Origin: Deltaproteobacteria bacterium
GTDB taxonomy: Bacteria > Desulfobacterota > Desulfobaccia > Desulfobaccales > 0-14-0-80-60-11
Length of the DNA stretch: 45,420 nucleotides
Assembly: GCA_023381945.1 (NCBI GenBank)
Contig: JAMCQY010000325.1
Location: 1 to 45,420 of the forward strand
Direction of reading: 5' to 3'
Shown here: piece after piece, positions 40,258 to 45,420 of the stretch
How the letters are laid out: each line of letters begins with the position of its first letter
Numbering within the stretch: the stretch's first letter is position 1
Notes under the pieces: generated by a model
Database searches by the model: none
What the model saw: the letters and a program-made list of their open reading frames with translations, nothing else
What the model was told of the DNA's origin: nothing
Position numbers and translations under genes: made by a program

Positions 40258-41859
40258 ATGGTCAAGAATTCTTCTAATGCGGCTAATGTTGCTCTGGCGC
40301 CCAAAGTGGCTCTCATCGGAGCGGGATATTGGGGGAAAAACCTGGTACGAAATTTTGCCGAACTCGGGGCTCTGTCCATGGTTTGCGACCAGCAATCGGA
40401 TACCTTGGCCCGCGCCAGGCAAGTCAGCCCAGATTTGCGGACTTGTGCTAATCTCTCGGAGGTGTTGGCCGATCCGGAGATTGAGGCGGTAGCCATTGCC
40501 AGCCCGGCCATCACTCACTATGCCTTGGCTAAGGAAGCTCTTTTGGCCGGCAAGGATGTGTTTGTCGAAAAACCCATGGCGTTAAGAGTGGAAGAAGGCC
40601 AGGAGTTGGTAGACCTGGCCGAGCAGACCGGCCGCATCTTGATGGTGGGGCATATCCTGCATTATCATCCAGCCATACAAAAGCTCAAGGGTCTGATAGC
40701 CGCGGGCGAACTGGGCAAAATTCAATATATCTACTCCAACCGGTTGAATATCGGCAAAATCCGGAAAGAGGAGAATATTCTGTGGAGTTTTGCTCCGCAC
40801 GACATTTCCATCATCCTCCTGCTCCTGGGTGAGATGCCGACGGAAGTGAGCGTGCATGGAGGCAATTACTTGCAGAGCGATGTGGCTGATGTAACCATGA
40901 CGACCATGTCCTTTGGCAGCGGCGTCAAAGGGCATATATATGTCAGCTGGCTGCACCCCTTTAAAGAACAGTTGCTGGTGGTGGTGGGGGACCGCCGGAT
41001 GGCAGTCTTTGATGACACCAGCCCAGACCGCAAACTGGTGCTTTATTCCCATAAAGTTGAGTGGGTGGAGCGCTACCCGATGGCGCGCAAAGCCGAGGGC
41101 GAAGTGGTGCCCATCGACAAATTGGAGCCCTTAAAAGCCGAATGCGCTCACTTTCTGGAATGTGTCCAGACCCGTCAGAAACCCCGGACGGATGGGGCTG
41201 AGGGCCTGAGGGTGCTTCAGGTTCTCCAGTCCTGCCAACAGTCCCTGGATCATAACGGTGTCCCGGTGAAGGCAGTAAGCGCCGCTTCCCCGCCGTCAAA
41301 GCAGCCTTATTTTGTGCATTCGACCGCGGTCATCGATCAGCCCGGCCAAATCGGCAAAGACACCAAAGTCTGGCATTTTTCTCACATCCTGAAGGACTGC
41401 CAAATCGGGGAAAACTGCAATATCGGCCAAAACGTGGTGATCGGACCCAAGGTTACCATCGGCCGCGGCTGCAAGATTCAGAATAACATCTCGGTTTACC
41501 AAGGAGTTACCCTGGAGGATGATGTTTTTTGCGGTCCTTCCATGGTGTTTACCAATGTTCATAACCCCCGGGCCTTTATCCGCAGGATGGATGAGGTTCG
41601 CCCCACCCTCGTAAAAACGGGGGCCAGCATTGGCGCTAACGCTACTATTGTGTGCGGCACAACCATAGGCCGTTATGCTTTTGTGGGTGCGGGAGCGGTG
41701 GTGACCAAGGACATCCCCGATCATGCTCTGGTGGTAGGCAATCCTGCCCGCCCCATCGGCTGGATGTGCACCTGTGGCGTTAAGTTGAATAGCGAGTTAC
41801 GGTGCGAGACCTGTGGTCAACGTTTCCAAAAAAGTGGATCCGGCCTCCTGCCTTTGTAA
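40258..41859 (+). CDS. wbpB-wbpD: Fused WbpB-like oxidoreductase and WbpD-like acetyltransferase
   Basis: 533 residues from ATG 40258. The N-terminal 340 residues are a Gfo/Idh/MocA oxidoreductase: GAGYWG (21-26), VFVEKPMA (101-108) and WSFAPHDISI. This matches WbpB, which makes the 3-keto sugar. Residues of about 350-500 form a left-handed beta-helix of hexapeptide repeats (IGENCNIGQNVVIGPKVTIG) with the SIGANATIVCG active loop, matching WbpD, which acetylates the C3 amine. A C-terminal zinc-knuckle pair (CTCG ... CETCG) is typical of WbpD relatives. The two steps flank the WbpE aminotransferase, so the fusion joins steps 2 and 4 of one pathway. It sits 3 nt after wbpA. Confidence 0.92.
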   Translation: MVKNSSNAANVALAPKVALIGAGYWGKNLVRNFAELGALSMVCDQQSDTLARARQVSPDLRTCANLSEVLADPEIEAVAIASPAITHYALAKEALLAGKDVFVEKPMALRVEEGQELVDLAEQTGRILMVGHILHYHPAIQKLKGLIAAGELGKIQYIYSNRLNIGKIRKEENILWSFAPHDISIILLLLGEMPTEVSVHGGNYLQSDVADVTMTTMSFGSGVKGHIYVSWLHPFKEQLLVVVGDRRMAVFDDTSPDRKLVLYSHKVEWVERYPMARKAEGEVVPIDKLEPLKAECAHFLECVQTRQKPRTDGAEGLRVLQVLQSCQQSLDHNGVPVKAVSAASPPSKQPYFVHSTAVIDQPGQIGKDTKVWHFSHILKDCQIGENCNIGQNVVIGPKVTIGRGCKIQNNISVYQGVTLEDDVFCGPSMVFTNVHNPRAFIRRMDEVRPTLVKTGASIGANATIVCGTTIGRYAFVGAGAVVTKDIPDHALVVGNPARPIGWMCTCGVKLNSELRCETCGQRFQKSGSGLLPL

Positions 41860-41930
41860 GCTAATATGGATTGAGGTCAAAACAAATCTTGTCCTGCCGC
41901 ACCGGGGGACTCACGTGGAGAGGTATGACG

Positions 41931-43064
41931 ATGTCTCAGGGAAAAAGTATTGATTTCATTGACTTGAAAGCCCAACAACAGCTTATTGGCCCCGCACTCA
42001 TGAAGAGAATTGAGCAGGTCTTGTCACACGGCAAATACATTATGGGGCCCGAGATTAAAGAATTGGAGGACCGGCTGGCCCAATACGTCGGGGTGAAACA
42101 TGTTATCACTTGTTCCTCCGGCACTGATGCCTTGCTCATGCCCTTGATCGCTTACGGCGTCGGCCGCGGAGACGCGATTTTTACCACTCCCTTTACCTTT
42201 ATAGCGACGGCGGAGGTGATCCAGTTATTGGGGGCCACCCCGGTCTTTGTAGATATCGATCCTAAGACATTTAATATCGATCCCGGCGCTTTGGCCAAGG
42301 CCATTGACAATCTGGGAAAGAATCCTAAAACCGCCAATCTGAACCCCCGGGGCATCATTCCGGTGGATCTTTTCGGGCAGCCGGCGGATTATGACCAGAT
42401 TAATCCCTTGGCCCGGAAACACGGGATGTTCGTCCTGGAGGATGCCGCCCAATCTTTCGGCGGCACTTATAAGGGCAAACGGGCCGGGGCCCTGGCCGAG
42501 GTGGCCGCCACCTCATTTTTTCCGGCCAAACCCTTGGGCTGTTACGGCGACGGCGGGGCCATATTTACCGACAACGATGAACTGGACGCAACGCTTCGTT
42601 CCATTCGGGTCCATGGTCAAGGCACCCATAAGTATGACAATGTGCGCATTGGCATCAACGGGCGCCTGGATACCCTGCAAGCAGCCATCCTCCTGGAAAA
42701 ATTGGCAATTTTTGATCGAGAGGTGGAACTCCGCCAGGAAGTGGCGCAACGCTATTCCAGGGGCCTTCAGTCAGTGGTCGAAGTTCCATACGTCAGCCCC
42801 GACGCCACTTCGGTATGGGCCCAGTATTCGGTGCTGGCTGAGGACCGCGAAGGCCTGCAAAAGAAACTCAAAGAGGCGGAAATCCCCACCGCGGTTTACT
42901 ATCCATTGCCCTTGCATCTCCAAGGGGCTTTTCAACATCTGGGCCATCAGGCGGGCGATTTCCCGTTGAGCGAAAAGGCTGCCCAACACATTTTCAGTCT
43001 GCCCATGCATCCTTACCTGAAGGAGACGGACCAGGAAAGGATTATAGCCGCGGTAAAGAGTTAG
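41931..43064 (+). CDS. wbpE: DegT/DnrJ-type aminotransferase (WbpE type)
   Basis: 377 residues from ATG 41931, chosen because GGAGAGG lies 7 nt upstream; an ATG at 41925 is too close to that site and an upstream reading adds an unrelated tail. PLP-dependent fold type I: CSSGTDAL (61-68), VLEDAAQSFGG (168-178) and the Schiff-base lysine K200 in SFFPAKPLGCYGDGG. WbpE transfers an amine from glutamate to C3 of the keto sugar produced by WbpB. Between the WbpB-D fusion and the flippase gene, this assignment is well supported by context; other DegT sugar aminotransferases share the motifs. Confidence 0.92.
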   Translation: MSQGKSIDFIDLKAQQQLIGPALMKRIEQVLSHGKYIMGPEIKELEDRLAQYVGVKHVITCSSGTDALLMPLIAYGVGRGDAIFTTPFTFIATAEVIQLLGATPVFVDIDPKTFNIDPGALAKAIDNLGKNPKTANLNPRGIIPVDLFGQPADYDQINPLARKHGMFVLEDAAQSFGGTYKGKRAGALAEVAATSFFPAKPLGCYGDGGAIFTDNDELDATLRSIRVHGQGTHKYDNVRIGINGRLDTLQAAILLEKLAIFDREVELRQEVAQRYSRGLQSVVEVPYVSPDATSVWAQYSVLAEDREGLQKKLKEAEIPTAVYYPLPLHLQGAFQHLGHQAGDFPLSEKAAQHIFSLPMHPYLKETDQERIIAAVKS

Positions 43065-43211
43065 TTTGACGTTTCGCTCAATGGCTTGGTATTCAAATTC
43101 CTGCGATTCGGAAATCAAGGCCTTTTGACCGGATGGGGCCGATGCCCTTAGAAACCATATATGGATAATTATATGAAAGAGGATCAAGGTATCCTAAGGA
43201 AGGGAAACCTC

Positions 43212-44525
43212 ATGTTGCCTCTGAGTCGAATTTACGCTCCTCTGGCCAACTGGAAACGCCTTAAAGGCAGCTTTGCCGGCAATATCCTGACTGTGTCCAC
43301 CGGCATCGCTCTGGGGCAAGGAATAGCCGTTGCTGTTGCTCCTGTCATCACGCGGCTCTATACCCCTGCCGATTTTGGCGTACTTGAGGTTTATGTCGCT
43401 CTCTTGGACATTTTCGGGGTGGCTGTCTGTTGGAAGTATGAAGGGGCGATCCTCTTACCCGAGAGCGATGCAACGGCGGCCAATGTCTTTGGCCTGTGCA
43501 TGGCGATTATCGTGGTGATGACGGCGTTTACCGGCTTTTTAACCTGGACTTTCGGGGATACATTGCTGGGCTTGATCAAAGCCCAGGTGATGGCCCCCTA
43601 TGTTTGGCTCCTGCCTCTGGGAATCATGGGGGCTGGAATCTACCAGGCTCTTAACTTCTGGGGGATTCGCAAGAAGGCTTTTGGCACGATCGCCTGGACA
43701 AAAATCAGCCAGAATGTCGGAAAGGCCGCGGCGATGATCGGCTTCGGCAGCTTTGGCGCAGGGGCCGTGGGGCTGGTGGCGGGAGCAATCATCGGACATT
43801 GCAGTGGCAGCACCAGAATGGCTGTCTTTGCCTGGCGGAAAGATAGGGAAGCCTTCCGGTTCATAAACGTGAAGCGGGGATTAGAGGTACTAAAGCGTTA
43901 TAAGAAATTTCCACTTTTTACTTTAGGCGCACAATTTCTGAATACTTTAGGCTTGAGAATTCCATATTTATTGCTGGCGGCAAATTACGGACTGCAAGTG
44001 GTGGGCTGGTTCGCTTTGGCCCAATGGATAATCGGCACCCCGTTAGGTTTGATCGGCGCCTCCGTGGCCCAGGTTTATACGGGTGAGTTGACGCAGCAAA
44101 CCAGGCAGTCGCCGGAAAAAATAAAGAGACTATTCTTCAAGACCCTCATGATGCTGTTTCTAAGCGCCCTGAGTATCGTGCTTCTGATTATAATTGTGGC
44201 ACCTTTCGTAATGCATCTGTTCTTTGGCCACCAATGGCATGAGACTGGAAAGTATATCCAGGTGCTGTCGTTTGTGTTTGCCTTACAATTCATTGCTTAT
44301 CCATTAATAGGCACCGTAGATTATTTAAATCGCCAGGGCTTGGGATTGGCCCGGGAAATCTTGCGGGCCATTTTGATGATTGGCGCCATTCCCCTGGCCG
44401 CATTCCTGAAACAGCCGGCGATTATAGCGATCTTGTTTTATGGAATCGCCAGCAGCACTGTGTATTTGTTTGGTCTGATTTTAAGCTGGTATGCCATTGA
44501 TAGGCATAGTACTCAAAAACAGTGA
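43212..44525 (+). CDS. Wzx-like polysaccharide flippase
   Basis: 437 residues from ATG 43212, which follows AAGGAAGGG; ATGs at 43161 and 43173 lie in the same frame without such a site. About 12 hydrophobic segments run through the chain, with the early TRLYTPADFGVLEVYVALLDI pattern typical of the O-antigen/polysaccharide transporter branch of the MOP superfamily. It would flip the undecaprenyl-linked repeat unit to the periplasm. No Wzy polymerase has been met yet, so it is probably farther along the cluster. The C-terminus is cytosolic and short. Confidence 0.88.
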   Translation: MLPLSRIYAPLANWKRLKGSFAGNILTVSTGIALGQGIAVAVAPVITRLYTPADFGVLEVYVALLDIFGVAVCWKYEGAILLPESDATAANVFGLCMAIIVVMTAFTGFLTWTFGDTLLGLIKAQVMAPYVWLLPLGIMGAGIYQALNFWGIRKKAFGTIAWTKISQNVGKAAAMIGFGSFGAGAVGLVAGAIIGHCSGSTRMAVFAWRKDREAFRFINVKRGLEVLKRYKKFPLFTLGAQFLNTLGLRIPYLLLAANYGLQVVGWFALAQWIIGTPLGLIGASVAQVYTGELTQQTRQSPEKIKRLFFKTLMMLFLSALSIVLLIIIVAPFVMHLFFGHQWHETGKYIQVLSFVFALQFIAYPLIGTVDYLNRQGLGLAREILRAILMIGAIPLAAFLKQPAIIAILFYGIASSTVYLFGLILSWYAIDRHSTQKQ

Positions 44526-44726
44526 TGGCATGTCAATGGCAATTCGATCAGCATTATCAATTGGAGCGCCGTCTGATGAATCTATTTTTTAAGAAACGCT
44601 AGAGGCAGGGTCGAAAGGCAGGTTGGTTGGGCTTCGAGGTGTTTCAAAGCTTTCGGCGTGCTAAGGAAAGGAAAACAAGAGTTGACTGGTCAAGCTAATT
44701 TGGAAAGGGGTTCAAGTCCATTGAAT

Positions 44727-45420
44727 ATGAAGCTGACTAAAAACCAACAGCTATTTCTCCAAGAGCAGATAGCCCTATGTACCGGAGCTACTCAGGATTT
44801 CGAGCTCCCCGATGATTTAGCCGACCTGATTTTGGGTATAACGGAAACTCAAATGGCCAATGTTGATGATCAGGGACTCACGGATAGTGGGCATAATCAG
44901 CCGTCTTGTTCCCGGGGGCTGCTGGAACCCGTGATAAACCAGTGGATGGCCGAAAAAATATCCCGAACTTCTGCAAGCCCGCCGGTTTCCCTCTGGCCTG
45001 ACGGCAAAAGGTTTGCTGTGTGCCTGACCCATGATGTGGATTTTGTTTCCTTTGCTCCATCATGCCTCCTCCGTGCGGCAGGAACGATCTTTCGGCATGT
45101 ACTGCAGGGGAAAAGCGGCTCTGGCCGGCTGCTTATCGATGCCGTAAAAATAGGTCTGAAAGCAGCTTCCCGTCTAGTTCCAAGAAAACAGGAAAGATTT
45201 TTCGAGCCGTGGATGGAAGCCGAGGACCGGTACGGTTTTCGCTCCACCTTTTTCTTCTTTCCAGATCAGGCCTCGACCTATCATCCGTTAGACGGGCCTT
45301 TTTACCATTTTCACGATAAAGTGGAATTTTACGGGGACTTCATTTCCGTGGCTCAGCTCATGCGAGAACTGGAAAAACGAGGCTGCGAAGTAGGGTTGCA
45401 CGGCACCTTTGAATCTTTTC
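44727..45420 (+). CDS. Polysaccharide-deacetylase-like protein (3' end outside the window)
   Basis: The frame is open from ATG 44727 to the end of the window (231 codons seen). It contains FAVCLTHDVDFVSF near residues 97-110, the HDVD form of the NodB metal site, then YGFRSTFFFFPD and CEVGLHGTFESF near the edge, matching the second motif (HGT). Such proteins often occur in polysaccharide clusters and probably remove N- or O-acetyl groups. The start is uncertain: in-frame TTG codons at 44682 and 44721 have better-placed AAGGAAAGG or GAAAGGGG sites. The first 90 residues are not recognised. Confidence 0.75.
   Translation, partial: MKLTKNQQLFLQEQIALCTGATQDFELPDDLADLILGITETQMANVDDQGLTDSGHNQPSCSRGLLEPVINQWMAEKISRTSASPPVSLWPDGKRFAVCLTHDVDFVSFAPSCLLRAAGTIFRHVLQGKSGSGRLLIDAVKIGLKAASRLVPRKQERFFEPWMEAEDRYGFRSTFFFFPDQASTYHPLDGPFYHFHDKVEFYGDFISVAQLMRELEKRGCEVGLHGTFESF

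Noticed and set aside
44525..44602. A 25-codon frame overlapping the flippase stop (TGATG)
   Set aside because: It has a coupling-type start but no recognisable sequence; too short to call without comparative data.

Overview
The window looks like a chromosomal segment of a GC-rich, Gram-negative, deltaproteobacterial-type organism (Desulfobacterota is my best guess). The basis is the tig-clpP-clpX-lon order, a Wza/Wzc-type envelope export system, SLC13/NhaD-type permeases beside CBS and KdpDE-like proteins, and the many hairpin repeats between genes. The species cannot be named from sequence alone. Composition is uneven: 1-1.5 kb and about 29.4-33.7 kb are AT-rich and look accessory; the rest is GC-rich and densely coded.

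Layout. 1-1.5 kb: the end of an IS4-like element (transposase start on the minus strand) abuts a methyltransferase-nuclease gene that has lost its 5' part. 1.5-10.5 kb: core genes, namely a small membrane protein, an M18 aminopeptidase, tRNA-Leu, the proteostasis block tig-clpP-clpX-lon, then tRNA-Val and tRNA-Asp. 10.5-23.5 kb: a signalling and transport island. It has a single-domain response regulator, a PEP-synthase-like phosphohistidine protein with no PEP-binding barrel, two inverted near-identical CBS proteins, one DASS-like permease, two tandem NhaD/ArsB-like permeases with extracytoplasmic beta domains, and a KdpD-like kinase with its KdpE-like regulator but no kdpFABC. 23.6-29.4 kb (minus strand): a Cu-type P1B ATPase and a secreted NodB deacetylase carrying six PKD domains.

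29.4-33.7 kb: AT-rich spacers with a zinc-ribbon mini-protein, a MITE-like element, a PAS histidine kinase/LuxR-type regulator pair, and three 18-bp palindromes of the same 7-4-7 geometry. 33.6-45.4 kb (plus strand): an exopolysaccharide or O-antigen cluster. It begins with a 22-codon stub of glmS, followed by a Wza-like export protein, a Wzc-like copolymerase with a degenerate kinase site, a sugar-phosphate transferase fused in unusual order to a membrane/Rossmann module, a sugar nucleotidyltransferase, WbpA, a WbpB-WbpD fusion, WbpE, a Wzx-like flippase and a deacetylase that runs off the window.

How the parts work together. WbpA, WbpB, WbpE and WbpD are the steps that convert UDP-GlcNAc to UDP-2,3-diacetamido-2,3-dideoxyglucuronic acid. 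The transferase would start the repeat unit on undecaprenyl phosphate, Wzx would flip it, and the Wza/Wzc pair would set length and export it. The LuxR-type pair just upstream is the natural candidate regulator. The 10.5-23.5 kb island is the best candidate for an undescribed system: a phosphohistidine swivel protein, CBS nucleotide sensors and a Usp/KdpD kinase all surround anion or cation permeases.
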